A stretch of DNA of 64,000 bases from Microlunatus speluncae (GCF_009299835.1 NZ_VKCZ01000014.1:372001-436000), one strand, 5' to 3'. Counted from the first letter of the stretch, positions 43,324 through 52,752 are shown. Made by a program: numbers and translations. Notes: a model not told the origin generated them from the sequence alone.

Positions 43324-44322
43324 TCAACTGGGAGCGGAGTCGCGGATGATCAACTCCGGCGGAATGATCACCTGCTGGGCCGGCAGACTCGGATCGGCGA
43401 TCCGGGCCAGCAGCAGTTCGGCGGCGCGGCGACCACGCTCGGCGGAGCCGAGGGAGACGCTGGTCAGGGTGGGCATCAGCTGACTGGCCAGCTCGGAGTC
43501 ATCCATGCCGATGACAGCGAGGTCCTCCGGGACCCGGAGTCCGTGCCGGTGGGCAGCATGCAGCACCGCGGCCGCGAGCAGATCGTTGGCGGCGAGTACG
43601 GCGTCCAGACCGGGTGCCCGGTCCAGCAGTTCGGTGGCGGCAGTGAGCCCGTCGGCGAAGGTGAAGTCGGCGGCCGTGGCTCGATGCTCCTCGGCCGCCG
43701 GGAGCTCGGTCCGGGCCAGGGCGGCGGCGAAGGCCTGACCGCGGATGCTGCCCGGGGTGGTGTCGGTCGGGCCGTTCAGGAACCCGATCGTCCGTCGCCC
43801 CGAGCCGATCAGATGATCAATGGCGAGATCGACGCCGGCCGCCGAATCCGTACGAACGATGTCGTAGGGATGATCGTCGGGAAGGCGTCCGATCACGACG
43901 GCCGGGATGGTGAGCCGGTCCAGGGCGGTGAGGAAATCCTCGGTCACCCGCAATGGACTGATCACCAAGCCGTCGGAGTGGCGCCGGAGCAGGCTCTGCA
44001 GCAGCTCGATCTCGGCCTCGACCGACGATCGGGTGGACGAGATCAGGACCCGATAGCCGGATTCGCGGACCGCGTCCTCGACCGCCCGGAGCATCTGGAC
44101 ATAGACCGGGTTGCCGACATCGGCGACGGCGAAGGTGAGCTGCCGGGTGGCGCCGAGCTTCAGCGACCGGGCCCGCTGGTCCGGGATGTAGCCCAGTTCG
44201 GCCGCGGCCCGGGTAACCAGTTCGATGGTGCGGGCGCTGGCGATCTCGCCGTTCAGGGCGCGGGAGACGGAGGCGATCGAGACCCCGGCCCGGGCGGCGA
44301 CCTCGTGCAGCGTGACCTTCAC
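43324..44322 (-). CDS. LacI family repressor of ADPRG operon
   Basis: 332 residues from GTG 44322 (GGGAGGAGG upstream). Helix-turn-helix TLHEVAARAGVSIASVSRAL at 4-23, hinge RARSLKLG, then a sensor domain of periplasmic-binding type (FAVADVGNPVYVQMLRAV to VIGMDDSELASQLMPTLTSVSLG). It heads the operon and its operator lies just upstream, so it is probably autoregulatory. Ligand unknown; the sensor domain would bind the transported compound. Confidence 0.94.
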   Translation of the reverse strand: MKVTLHEVAARAGVSIASVSRALNGEIASARTIELVTRAAAELGYIPDQRARSLKLGATRQLTFAVADVGNPVYVQMLRAVEDAVRESGYRVLISSTRSSVEAEIELLQSLLRRHSDGLVISPLRVTEDFLTALDRLTIPAVVIGRLPDDHPYDIVRTDSAAGVDLAIDHLIGSGRRTIGFLNGPTDTTPGSIRGQAFAAALARTELPAAEEHRATAADFTFADGLTAATELLDRAPGLDAVLAANDLLAAAVLHAAHRHGLRVPEDLAVIGMDDSELASQLMPTLTSVSLGSAERGRRAAELLLARIADPSLPAQQVIIPPELIIRDSAPS

Positions 44323-44343
44323 GTCGTCCTCCTCCCGGGATCG

Positions 44344-44359
44344 TTGTAAACGTTTACAA
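44344..44359. promoter_or_regulatory. LacI-type operator
   Basis: TTGTAAACGTTTACAA is a perfect 16-base palindrome with central CG, 21 bases before the GTG of the LacI gene. It should control the whole nine-gene operon and may also influence the divergent cmk promoter 70 bases away. Confidence 0.88.
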
Positions 44360-44425
44360 CGCGTGCTTCAGGATTGTGCTCCGCAGCCCGAGCGCTGTCA
44401 AGAGGAACGGTCCGGCAGATCCCGG

Positions 44426-44431
44426 TACGCT
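44426..44431 (+). promoter_or_regulatory. Putative -10 box for leaderless cmk
   Basis: TACGCT lies six bases before GTG 44438; no ribosome binding site is seen, so a leaderless message is likely. Confidence 0.4.
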
Positions 44432-44437
44432 GTCTGG

Positions 44438-45118
44438 GTGCCTGGGCTCCCTGTGACCGAACGACTGGTGATTGCGATCGACGGGCCCAGCGGGTCCGGC
44501 AAATCGAGCACCTCCCGAGGCGTCGCCGATCGGTTGGGCCTGGCCTATCTCGACACCGGGGCGATGTATCGCGCCGCGACCTGGCTGGTGCTGCACCACG
44601 GACTGACCGACCCGGACGTCGTGGCCAGCCGAGTCGCCGCGGCAGCGATGGACTTCGTCACCGATCCGTCGGCTCCGACCATCAGCATCGACGGCACCGA
44701 CGTGACCGAGGCGATCCGCGCACCCGAGGTGTCGCGCGCGGTCAGCTCCGTCGCGACCAACCTGGCCGTGCGCCAGGATCTGGTGGCCCGGCAGCAGGCC
44801 ATCGTCGCGGCCGCCGAGCACGGCATCGTCGTCGAGGGACGTGACATCACGACGGTCGTCGCGCCCGATGCGGACGTACGGGTGCTGTTGGTGGCCGATC
44901 CGGCGGCTCGGGTCGCGCGGCGGCAGGCCGAGCTGGGCGACCGAGTTGATCATGCCGCGGTCACCGATCAGGTGATCCGGCGCGACCGGGATGACTCGAC
45001 CGTCGCCGCCTTCACCGAAGCCGCCCCCGGTGTGACCGTCGTCGATTCGACCGAACTCTCGCTGGAGCAGGTCATCGACGTGATCTGCGGCTTGGTGCCG
45101 GAGCACTCCGGCGCCTGA
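44438..45118 (+). CDS. cmk: Cytidylate kinase
   Basis: 226 residues from GTG 44438; GTG 44453 is an alternative start. P-loop AIDGPSGSGKSSTSRGVA near 13-30, YLDTGAMYRA, the VVEGRDITTVVAPDADVRV core and the RRDRDDS lid motif are all present. It phosphorylates CMP and dCMP to diphosphates. It precedes der, the usual order. The frame stays open upstream to 44225, but that part lies over the LacI gene and has no family resemblance. Confidence 0.96.
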   Translation: MPGLPVTERLVIAIDGPSGSGKSSTSRGVADRLGLAYLDTGAMYRAATWLVLHHGLTDPDVVASRVAAAAMDFVTDPSAPTISIDGTDVTEAIRAPEVSRAVSSVATNLAVRQDLVARQQAIVAAAEHGIVVEGRDITTVVAPDADVRVLLVADPAARVARRQAELGDRVDHAAVTDQVIRRDRDDSTVAAFTEAAPGVTVVDSTELSLEQVIDVICGLVPEHSGA

Positions 45119-45180
45119 TCTTCCCCGCCCCGAGCCTGCCTCGGGCACCCACATTCTGTTACTGACAAAGGAAAATGCCG

Positions 45181-46527
45181 ATGACCGAAATTGCGACCGA
45201 CCCTGCCCCGGCGGTACCGGTCGTTGCCGTCGTCGGCCGCCCGAACGTGGGCAAGTCGACGCTGGTCAACCGCATCCTCGGTCGCCGCGAGGCGGTCGTG
45301 CAGGACGTGCCGGGCGTGACCCGGGACCGCATCTTCTACGACGCCGACTGGAACGGGCGCCGGTTCGTGCTGGTCGACACGGGCGGCTGGGATCCGGACG
45401 GGGCCGGGATGGCCGCGCGGATCACCGAGCAGGCCGAGCTGGCCGTCGCCACCGCCGACGCGGTGGTGTTCGTGGTCGACGCGACGATCGGCACCACCGA
45501 TGACGACGAGGCCGTGGTGCGGGTGCTGCGACGGAGCAAGAAGCCGGTGCTGCTGGCGGCCAACAAGGTCGACGATGTGCGCGGCGAGGCCGAGGCGGCG
45601 AGCATGTGGAACCTCGGCCTGGGCGAGCCGCATGTGGTGTCCGCGCTGCACGGCCGCGGCTCCGGTGATCTCCTGGACGCGGTGCTGAAGCTGCTGCCCG
45701 AGGCGCCGCGGGACACCGGCGCGGAGGTCGGCGGACCGCGCCGGGTGGCGTTGATCGGCAAGCCCAACGTGGGCAAGTCGAGCCTGCTCAACCGGGTCGC
45801 CGGCTCCGACCGTTCGGTGGTGGACGACGTCGCCGGGACCACGGTCGACCCGGTGGACGAGCTGGTCACGCTGGCCGGGACCACGTACCGGTTCATCGAC
45901 ACGGCCGGGATCCGTCGCCGGATCAAGGAGGCGACCGGGCACGAGTATTACGCCAGCCTGCGGACCCAGGGCGCGATCGAGCGGGCCGAGGTGTGCGTGG
46001 CGCTGATCGATGCCAGCCAGTCGGTCACCGAGCAGGATCTGCGGATCCTGTCCAACGCCGAGGAGTCCGGCCGGGCCCTGGTGATCGCCTTCAACAAGTG
46101 GGATCTGACCGACGAGGAACGGCGCCGCTACCTCGATCGTGAGATCGAGCGGGACCTGAACCAGTTCGGCTGGGCCAGCAAGATCAACATCTCGGCGCAG
46201 ACCGGCCGCAGCGTCGACCGGCTCGGCCCGGCGATCGAGGAAGCGCTGAACGGCTGGGAGACCCGGGTGCCGACGGCGAAGCTGAACGGCTTCCTCGGCC
46301 GGATCGTCGCGTCCCATCCGCACCCGGTCCGCGGCGGCAAGCAGCCCCGGATCCTGTTCGGGACGCAGGCCCGGACCGCCCCGCCGACCTTCATCCTGTT
46401 CACCTCGGGCCAGCTGGATGATCACTACCAGCGGTTCGTGGAGCGGCGGCTGCGCGAGGAATTCGGATTCATCGGGTCACCGGTGCACGTCCACGTCCGG
46501 GCCCGGGAGAAGCGTCGCGACCGGTGA
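45181..46527 (+). CDS. der: Ribosome biogenesis GTPase Der (EngA)
   Basis: 448 residues from ATG 45181, which has AAAGGA eight bases upstream; ATG 45175 has only two bases of spacing. Two G domains in tandem: GRPNVGKST near 19-27 with DTGGW and NKVD, then GKPNVGKSS near 194-202 with DTAGIRRR and NKWDL, followed by a KH-like domain. Der assists 50S subunit assembly. All G motifs are intact. The stop overlaps the response regulator start by four bases. Confidence 0.96.
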   Translation: MTEIATDPAPAVPVVAVVGRPNVGKSTLVNRILGRREAVVQDVPGVTRDRIFYDADWNGRRFVLVDTGGWDPDGAGMAARITEQAELAVATADAVVFVVDATIGTTDDDEAVVRVLRRSKKPVLLAANKVDDVRGEAEAASMWNLGLGEPHVVSALHGRGSGDLLDAVLKLLPEAPRDTGAEVGGPRRVALIGKPNVGKSSLLNRVAGSDRSVVDDVAGTTVDPVDELVTLAGTTYRFIDTAGIRRRIKEATGHEYYASLRTQGAIERAEVCVALIDASQSVTEQDLRILSNAEESGRALVIAFNKWDLTDEERRRYLDREIERDLNQFGWASKINISAQTGRSVDRLGPAIEEALNGWETRVPTAKLNGFLGRIVASHPHPVRGGKQPRILFGTQARTAPPTFILFTSGQLDDHYQRFVERRLREEFGFIGSPVHVHVRAREKRRDR

Positions 46528-47183
46528 CCACCATCTCGGTGGTCATCGCCGATGATCATGCGATGGTCCGGGCCGGCTTCGTCGCGCTGCTGTCCGAACA
46601 GTCCGACCTGGAGGTCGTCGGCCAGGCCGAGAACGGTGCCGAATGCGTCGGCCTGGTGGCCCGGCTGCGGCCGGCCGTGGTGGTGATGGACCTGTCGATG
46701 CCGATCATGAACGGGATCGAGGCCACCCGAGAGATCGTCCGCGAGTCGTCGTCGCGGGTGTTGATGCTGACCACCTACGACACCGATGACTATGTGTACG
46801 AGTCGATCCGGGCCGGGGCCAGCGGTTATCTGCTGAAGGACTCGCCACCGGGGGAGCTGATCAACGCGGTCCGGGTGATCGCGGCCGGCGATGCGCTGTT
46901 GGCGCCGTCGATCACCCGGCGACTGATCGAACAGTTCGCCGCTTCCGGCGGCCCGTCCGCACCGCACGGGGCGGCGCTGGACCGGCTCACCGAGCGGGAG
47001 CGGGACGTGCTGGTCGCGGTCGCCCGCGGCCTGTCCAACAGCGAGATCGCCAAGACCTTGTTCATCGCCGAGCAGACGGTGAAGACCCACGTCTCGCGGA
47101 TGCTGACCAAGCTCGGTTTGCGCGATCGGGCCCAGCTGGTCGTCGCCGCGTACGAGTCCGGGCTGGTCACGCCGCGGCAGTGA
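46524..47183 (+). CDS. NarL/FixJ-type response regulator
   Basis: 219 residues, GTG start overlapping the der stop by four bases. Receiver domain with acidic pair D10-D11, phospho-acceptor D56 in VVVMDLSMP and the conserved Lys in LLKDS; LuxR-type helix-turn-helix at about 153-215 ([38 protein letters not shown]). No sensor kinase is encoded in the neighbourhood, so its partner lies elsewhere. Translational coupling to der is unusual for a regulator. Confidence 0.94.
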   Translation: MTTISVVIADDHAMVRAGFVALLSEQSDLEVVGQAENGAECVGLVARLRPAVVVMDLSMPIMNGIEATREIVRESSSRVLMLTTYDTDDYVYESIRAGASGYLLKDSPPGELINAVRVIAAGDALLAPSITRRLIEQFAASGGPSAPHGAALDRLTERERDVLVAVARGLSNSEIAKTLFIAEQTVKTHVSRMLTKLGLRDRAQLVVAAYESGLVTPRQ

Positions 47184-48552
47184 TCATCCGCCGCGGCCGA
47201 GTGCCGCGGGCGAGCCTCAGTGCGACGGCGAGGCCGAGGGTGGCCAGCGCGGCGGAGAGCAGCGAGAACCCGGCGATCAGCACGGTGCCGACGGCGACGA
47301 TCGCCAGCAACACGGCGGCGATCATGATCGGCAGCGCCCCGAGCCGACCCCGGCGGCTGGTTTCGTTCCCTGAGCCCGTCGAAGGGCCGTCCTGAGCTTG
47401 TCGAAGGGGGTGGGCCGGGTGGGTCGGTCGGTTGGTTCGCCCGCCTGGTGTCGGCCGCCCGCGCTCGAACCGACCCAGGGCGCGGGCCGCGATGATCATG
47501 CCCACTGCGATCGCCAGCAGCCAGAAGCCGCGGGTGAACCACCACCCGGCGCTGAGCGGCTCCGGGAACGGCAGCCCGGCGGCCAGGATGATCAGGGCGA
47601 TGGTCACCAGCACCGACATGTGCCACAGATAGATCGTCATCGCCCGGTCGTTGATCGCATCCACCAGGGTGCGGATGGTCGGCCGGTGCGTCAGCCGCTC
47701 CAGGGCGGGGGCGGCGAGGGTCAGCAGCAGACCCTGGACAACGCCCAACAGCAGCAGGCAACAGGTCGGTGGGTTGAGGTTGTCGATCAGGTTGGGAGAG
47801 TAGCCGGCGTACCCCACGACCATGATCAGCACGAGCAGCGAGCCGATCACCGCGGCCGGAAGTTGCCGCCGGTCGATCCGGCGGAACCAGCCGTCGGCGT
47901 AGCCGAAGCCCAGCTGCTGGACGGCGAGCCAGACGAAGACGAGATTGAGGAAGCCGACGGCCTCGATGCCGGTGCCGAAACGGAGGACGTCGACCACGAC
48001 GGCTCCGCCGGCGAGGACCGCCAGGGTCCGCTTCGGGGCGCTCTCGTGCAACCGGACCATGATCGGCACCAGCGCGGTGACCCCGAGATAGACGCCGAGG
48101 AACCACATCGGCTGACCCATCCGGAAACCGACCTGGGCCAGCAGCTCACCCGACACCCCGAGCAGCATGGCCAGCCCGAACCCGGCCGCGATGACGGCGA
48201 ACGTGATCACGGCCGGCCGCGCCAACCGCTCCAGGCGGGCGCGCAGATAGTCGCTCGGGCTGGCGCCGCGGGACCGCAGCCGGCGCCAGTGCGTGATGCT
48301 GGCAAAGCCGCCGACCAGGAAGAACAGCGGCATGATCTGGACCAGCCAGGTCAGCGCGGCGAACCACGGCTGTCCGTGGGTGGCGTCGGAGACCGACAGC
48401 TGCCCGGCGTCGACCGTGATGCCGGCCATGAACGCGTGCAGGCCGACGACGATGATCAAGCAGCCGGCCCGGACCAGGTCGACCACCCGGTCTCGGCCCG
48501 CGCCGGAAGCTGCTGGGGTTGATGTTGATCTTGCTGTGCTGATTACGGACAC
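47167..48552 (-). CDS. Acyltransferase-3 family membrane protein
   Basis: 461 residues with about ten hydrophobic helices, starting at RVVDLVRAGCLIIVVGLHAFMAGI; this replaces the usual R-x-D-x-L-R-A core with VVDLVRAG. VGGFASITHWRRLRSRG is the second conserved loop. The family transfers acyl groups onto sugars, peptidoglycan or lipids across the membrane. Residues about 381-397 ([16 protein letters not shown]) are encoded by a dispersed repeat and lie in the loop between the last helices. It is convergent with the response regulator and overlaps it by 17 bases. Confidence 0.85.
   Translation of the reverse strand: MSVISTARSTSTPAASGAGRDRVVDLVRAGCLIIVVGLHAFMAGITVDAGQLSVSDATHGQPWFAALTWLVQIMPLFFLVGGFASITHWRRLRSRGASPSDYLRARLERLARPAVITFAVIAAGFGLAMLLGVSGELLAQVGFRMGQPMWFLGVYLGVTALVPIMVRLHESAPKRTLAVLAGGAVVVDVLRFGTGIEAVGFLNLVFVWLAVQQLGFGYADGWFRRIDRRQLPAAVIGSLLVLIMVVGYAGYSPNLIDNLNPPTCCLLLLGVVQGLLLTLAAPALERLTHRPTIRTLVDAINDRAMTIYLWHMSVLVTIALIILAAGLPFPEPLSAGWWFTRGFWLLAIAVGMIIAARALGRFERGRPTPGGRTNRPTHPAHPLRQAQDGPSTGSGNETSRRGRLGALPIMIAAVLLAIVAVGTVLIAGFSLLSAALATLGLAVALRLARGTRPRRMITAAA
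47362..47410. repeat. Dispersed repeat inside acyltransferase gene
   Basis: Two head-to-tail CCTGAGC(C/T)TGTCGAAGG units, in frame in the acyltransferase gene, coding for nearly the same peptide as the copy at 24021. Confidence 0.85.
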
Positions 48553-48711
48553 GGCCGGTCTCCATGATCACGAGGGATGCGGACACCGGCAGGTTAGGCT
48601 CGGGGAGACGGCCCGAACGTCCTGCTGTGGAGTGGTTCTCCGGCCCGTACCGGAGTAGTTGCAGATCCCTTCAGCACCCGGCGCTGGGGCTAGCCGGGAC
48701 AGCTGCTGGGG

Positions 48712-49143
48712 CTAACCAGAGTCGGTGGCGAAGTCGTACGCCTCGCCGACCAACTCCAGCAGCTCCTCGTCCAGGTCGTCGATCGAGCGCAACGTGAAGT
48801 GGTGATACACCCGGGCGGCCATCGGCTCGGCCAGCGGAAGCAACCGAGGATGCTCGACCGGGCCCGGCAGCCAGAGCGTCAGCCGCACCGTCTTCGCCCG
48901 AGGCCGGAACTCGGCGAGCTTACGATCGGTCTTCAAGAACACCCCGACCCGCACCGCGTCCTCATGCACCGGCCCGCACCGCCGCAACTCCCGGCTGATC
49001 GCCGCGTAACACTCCCGCATCCACGCCGGCGCGCCGGCCAGCGACGCCTCCACCGTGGAACCCGGGACACAACTGTGGCCCTGACCCACGGCCGCGAACT
49101 CGCGATCACAGCGAGGGCAGATCCACCGTGCCATGCCGGCCAT
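48712..49143 (-). CDS. DUF5655 domain protein with zinc-finger start
   Basis: 143 residues from ATG 49143; ATG 49134 is equally possible. An N-terminal CPRCDREF and GHSC form a probable zinc knuckle, followed by the DUF5655 part (GPVHEDAVRVGVFLKTDRKLAEFRPRAK and HHFTLRSIDDLD). The domain is common in small proteins and nucleases-like contexts, function unknown. It ends close to the acyltransferase gene and starts 95 bases before tRNA-Pro on the other strand. Confidence 0.85.
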   Translation of the reverse strand: MAGMARWICPRCDREFAAVGQGHSCVPGSTVEASLAGAPAWMRECYAAISRELRRCGPVHEDAVRVGVFLKTDRKLAEFRPRAKTVRLTLWLPGPVEHPRLLPLAEPMAARVYHHFTLRSIDDLDEELLELVGEAYDFATDSG

Positions 49144-49238
49144 TCTGACACCGCGCCGCCGAACCGGTAACCGCGTTGGGCCTCCCGGCCGGCGCATAGT
49201 AGAGTTCCGGCTCGTGGCCCACGCTCGGCGCGGGACCA

Positions 49239-49314
<76 letters not shown>

Positions 49315-49340
49315 ACGCATGATCGACATTCCGCACCTTG

Positions 49341-50558
49341 TCAGCCCCGCTTTCGGCTCGCCAACGGGATCACGTTGGACGGAGTGTTGGGGTCGGGCTT
49401 GTACCCATTTTGTGCCCACCAAGCCGCATATTGAGCGCCAGCACGGGCAAGGCGGGCGCGGTCCGGGTGCAAGTACCTGGCGGTGATCGCAGGGTCAGAG
49501 TGACCGGCGACCCGCTGGAGGATGTCTAGTTCAATGCCACTATCGGCCATCCACGTCAGCGCCGTGTGCCGCAGACCATGCCGGACCAGGCCCGGGAAGC
49601 CGAGATTGGTTACGAGGGTGTCCCAGTCGGTGGCATCACGCAGGGTGGCCGTGGTGATGACCCCGCCGCGCGGGCCAACCAGGAGCCGAGCGTCGGCCGG
49701 TCGACCGAAGGTGAGCCGTTCGAGCGTGGACCGCAGTGGATCAATGATCGGCACGTCCCGCGTACGCCGACCCTTCGTTGCCTTCGTCACCAACCCGCCG
49801 CGACCGGGATAGGTCTGGCGCACAACGGGAACAATGCCCTGATCAAGATCAATATCACCGACGAGCAGCCCGGCAACCTCGCTGATGCGCATAGCGGTCG
49901 TGGCCAGGATGACAACAACGTCGCCCCAACACTTGTGTTGACCCTTCTTGACCGCAGCATCCGCGAGTCGGTTGAGCGTCTCCACGTCGGGCAGCGCCAG
50001 GTCGCGAGGGTTCGCCACGTCGTCATCGGGCTGCCTGCCGACGGTCTTCCGTCTAGCCCGGTCCCGCGCAGGGTTCCGCTTGAGCAGTTCATCCCGCACG
50101 GCTTCGTCCAGCACTAGGACCAGCGCTGCGACCGTGTTCTTCACCGTCGACCGGCCGCACTCGACTTCCCACCGGTCAATGATCCGGTCGACGAGACCAG
50201 CCGTGATCATGCCTACGCCGATATGCCCGAGGTCCCGTTTCACCCGCAAATTGATGCCAGCCCGATACGGGTCCGCCGTGGACGTGGGGTCAACGGTCCG
50301 CAGCCAACGATCACCGATCGACCCGATGTAGTCGGCAAGGGTCTGGCCGGTATCAATTCCCGTCGCTGCCACCTGGGCCATTTGATCGCACCAGGCCTGC
50401 GCCCCGTCCCGAGTTGCGAACGTCTCAGTCGTGCCGTCCCGCTTGCCAGTGGGATCAGTCCACCGCGCCCGCGCACGGAAACGGATGCCACGCGGGCCGG
50501 ATCGCTCGAAGATGTCGCAGTGGACCGCAACGCCCAGCGGCGGAACCTTCCGGGTCAT
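49341..50558 (-). CDS. int: Tyrosine recombinase integrase
   Basis: 405 residues. An N-terminal AP2-like/SAM-like arm binding region (about 1-160) and a C-terminal catalytic domain with R224 (MRISEVAG), H327-x-x-R330 (RHGLRHT), H near 350 (GHSD) and nucleophile Y362 (RYLHPD). It ends 26 bases from attL, a typical position, and would integrate the element into tRNA-Pro. It overlaps the excisionase-like gene by four bases. Confidence 0.95.
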   Translation of the reverse strand: MTRKVPPLGVAVHCDIFERSGPRGIRFRARARWTDPTGKRDGTTETFATRDGAQAWCDQMAQVAATGIDTGQTLADYIGSIGDRWLRTVDPTSTADPYRAGINLRVKRDLGHIGVGMITAGLVDRIIDRWEVECGRSTVKNTVAALVLVLDEAVRDELLKRNPARDRARRKTVGRQPDDDVANPRDLALPDVETLNRLADAAVKKGQHKCWGDVVVILATTAMRISEVAGLLVGDIDLDQGIVPVVRQTYPGRGGLVTKATKGRRTRDVPIIDPLRSTLERLTFGRPADARLLVGPRGGVITTATLRDATDWDTLVTNLGFPGLVRHGLRHTALTWMADSGIELDILQRVAGHSDPAITARYLHPDRARLARAGAQYAAWWAQNGYKPDPNTPSNVIPLASRKRG

Positions 50559-50749
50559 GACGCGAGGCGACCCTGCTCACAGCGCTCGGTTGCCCAGGCA
50601 CTGAGCTGGCTCAGCGGGTAGCGGTAGACGTTGCCCACCTGGACATATCGAGGTCCGACCCCATCGAGGCGCCACCTGCGGATCGTCGACGGGTCGACCC
50701 GCAACAGCTTCGCTACTTCCTGGGTGGTCAGGAACTCTTCCATGATCAT
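50555..50749 (-). CDS. xis: Excisionase/MerR-like HTH protein
   Basis: 64 residues from ATG 50749, or 62 from ATG 50743, which has better spacing from GGGAG. The LTTQEVAKLLRVDPSTIRRW motif with a wing (VGNVYRYPLSQLSAW) is the winged-helix Xis/BldC-type fold. Its position before the integrase in the same operon suggests a recombination directionality factor. Confidence 0.85.
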   Translation of the reverse strand: MIMEEFLTTQEVAKLLRVDPSTIRRWRLDGVGPRYVQVGNVYRYPLSQLSAWATERCEQGRLAS

Positions 50750-50761
50750 CTTCTCCCGTAG

Positions 50762-52399
50762 TCAGTTCAGACCGATTGTCGAATTAATGCCCGGTTGGGG
50801 TCCGGCCCGCTTGGCTTCGTCGTACTGGGCTCGCCATCGGTGGCGTTGGTTGACGGCCGGGCCGATCACATCGAGATAGGTCGGGCGGTCGGCGTCATCC
50901 AGCTTGACGACTTCCCACCGGTAGCGGGGTTCGCCGTTGTCACCGGGTGCGGTTGCCGAATACTCGTCCGGCTCGGGCATGTCGATACCAGCCGCGGTGA
51001 GGACCTGGCGCACGACTTCGGCCCGGTCGGCTCGGTGATCGGCCAGGGTCTTGCCGGTCCACCGTCGCGAGACGAGAGCGCGGCGACCGCCATAGCCGAG
51101 GTTCTCGCGGCGGTGGGCCTTGCGGCGGCAGTGTCCGGGTGTGGTCTTGCCGTTGGCGTCCTTGGGCTGGACGCCGTAGCGGAGCCAGTTCCCGCATTCC
51201 GGCGCACAGGGCAGGATGCGGACCTGAGCGTGAAGCCGGTCCAGGTGATGGGTCCGGGCTACGGCGGTCGGGTCATGATCATCTTCGGGACCGGAGAGGG
51301 TGTCGCTGACGGACTTGGTGAGGTACTTGCAGAGGTAACCGATCACCTTTTCGGTGCGGTCTGATCCGCCGATGAGCCAGCGGTGATCGACCTGCGGACC
51401 GAACCGGGTAACGTGCGCCGGCCGAGCAGCCGGGTCGGCGTCGATCGCGTCCAGCGCTTCATCCCAGGTGGGGAGAGCGCGACGGGTGAACCGGTCCACG
51501 AAGGTCTGACGGTCGGCATGCCAGACCGGCATCCGGGCCGGGTCGGTGTAGACGGGGGTGTCGTGGGGTGGCCACCAGAGTTGGTGATAGGTCGCGGCGA
51601 CGACCTGGCGCAGCAGGGTGCCGGTCATGGCGCCACGGGTGGCGACGTGCAGGTGCATCGCGCCGCGCCGTTGGGGCTCGACGGTGGCGAAGTACTGCAT
51701 TTCGAACCCGGCGACGCGGCGCATGTTCTTCCAGAGCCGGTCTGCGAGCTTGCCGAAGTGGAGCACGTCGAGCGCCGCACGGCGGTAGTCGTAGCGGTGG
51801 GGGAACAGGGGCGTTCCGGCCAGGGGCGAGCCGGGCCGGTGGTGCTCGCCGCAGCGGCAGCGGCCGGTTTCGGCGTGGACGGGGCCGTAGCTGCCGAGGG
51901 TGACGGTGAGGAACATCGACGGCCGGTAGCTCTGCCCGTTCGGGGAGGTCATCTGACGGGCGACGGTGCCGTCGCGGTGATCACCCTTCGGCAGGTCGGG
52001 CATGTCTTGACGGCGGCGGGTCGACCGTACCCGGCGATCCTGATCTTGATCGTCGTCGTCGGCCTGGTCTTGATCGTCGTCGGGGTCTTCGGTGGTGTCG
52101 TGATCGTCGGTGTCGGGTTCGGTGTCGAGGTGCCAGCCCTCGCGGCATTGGGTCATCCGTAGTTTGCGGTTACGGTCCGCGCACGGCGGGCACCGGTCGG
52201 CGCGGGTCGTGCCGCAGGGGATGGGCACGATCCGGGTTTCCCCGGTCGCGGTGTCGATCAGCCGTTGCAGGACCGGCCGGACACAGACGCCGTGCTTGAC
52301 GGCAAGATCGGTCAGACCTTGCACGCTCGGCGCCTGGCCCGCGATGTCGCGGTTGCGGGCGTCGGCCAGCTCGGTAACGGTGGCGGTTTCCATGATCAC
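50762..52399 (-). CDS. RepSA-type replication initiator (HUH)
   Basis: 545 residues from GTG 52399. A Cys-rich start (CGTTRADRCPPCADR near 62-76), a strongly acidic low-complexity stretch (about 95-121), then the initiator domain: H249-L250-H251 in AMHLHVAT is the HUH metal motif and Y355/Y359 in GYLCKYLTKS the candidate nicking tyrosines. Closest in architecture to pSAM2 RepSA-like proteins that start rolling-circle replication of excised AICEs. The acidic insert seems specific to this copy. Confidence 0.88.
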   Translation of the reverse strand: MIMETATVTELADARNRDIAGQAPSVQGLTDLAVKHGVCVRPVLQRLIDTATGETRIVPIPCGTTRADRCPPCADRNRKLRMTQCREGWHLDTEPDTDDHDTTEDPDDDQDQADDDDQDQDRRVRSTRRRQDMPDLPKGDHRDGTVARQMTSPNGQSYRPSMFLTVTLGSYGPVHAETGRCRCGEHHRPGSPLAGTPLFPHRYDYRRAALDVLHFGKLADRLWKNMRRVAGFEMQYFATVEPQRRGAMHLHVATRGAMTGTLLRQVVAATYHQLWWPPHDTPVYTDPARMPVWHADRQTFVDRFTRRALPTWDEALDAIDADPAARPAHVTRFGPQVDHRWLIGGSDRTEKVIGYLCKYLTKSVSDTLSGPEDDHDPTAVARTHHLDRLHAQVRILPCAPECGNWLRYGVQPKDANGKTTPGHCRRKAHRRENLGYGGRRALVSRRWTGKTLADHRADRAEVVRQVLTAAGIDMPEPDEYSATAPGDNGEPRYRWEVVKLDDADRPTYLDVIGPAVNQRHRWRAQYDEAKRAGPQPGINSTIGLN

Positions 52400-52752
52400 G
52401 CCGCCAGCGGTTCGGTCGCCGGGACCCGGCCGAGCGGGAGACCGGAGCCGAGGTCGGCCAGGATCGCATCCCTGTCGGCCTCGGTCGTGCCGCCCCAGAT
52501 GCCTTGCTCACCGACCAGGAGAGCCCAGGAGAGGCACTGACGGGCCACCGGGCACCCGCCGCATACCCGGCGAGCTTCGAAGGCGGCAGAGGCGTCCTGA
52601 TCATCTTCGGGAAACCAGTCGTCGGGGCGACCGTCACGGCAGGCAGCACGACGGTGCCAGGATCCGGAGGCGAGGTCGACCAGGACGGCCCGGTGATGGG
52701 CGAGCAGGCCGGGCAGGAACGGCAGCGGAAGCTGGACCGGCTCGGTGATCAT
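52396..52752 (-). CDS. WhiB-family iron-sulfur protein
   Basis: 118 residues. Four cysteines C38, C64, C67 and C73 (ACRD... VCGGCPVARQC) fit the WhiB 4Fe-4S cluster, followed by GIWGG at 84-88, the turn contacting the sigma factor. It lies within the AICE operon, overlapping genes on both sides by four bases, so it is an element-borne regulator, probably of transfer or host genes. Confidence 0.92.
   Translation of the reverse strand: MITEPVQLPLPFLPGLLAHHRAVLVDLASGSWHRRAACRDGRPDDWFPEDDQDASAAFEARRVCGGCPVARQCLSWALLVGEQGIWGGTTEADRDAILADLGSGLPLGRVPATEPLAA

Noticed and set aside
44225..44437. Upstream extension of cmk
   Set aside because: Runs antisense to the LacI gene and its operator; family members start at the P-loop region.
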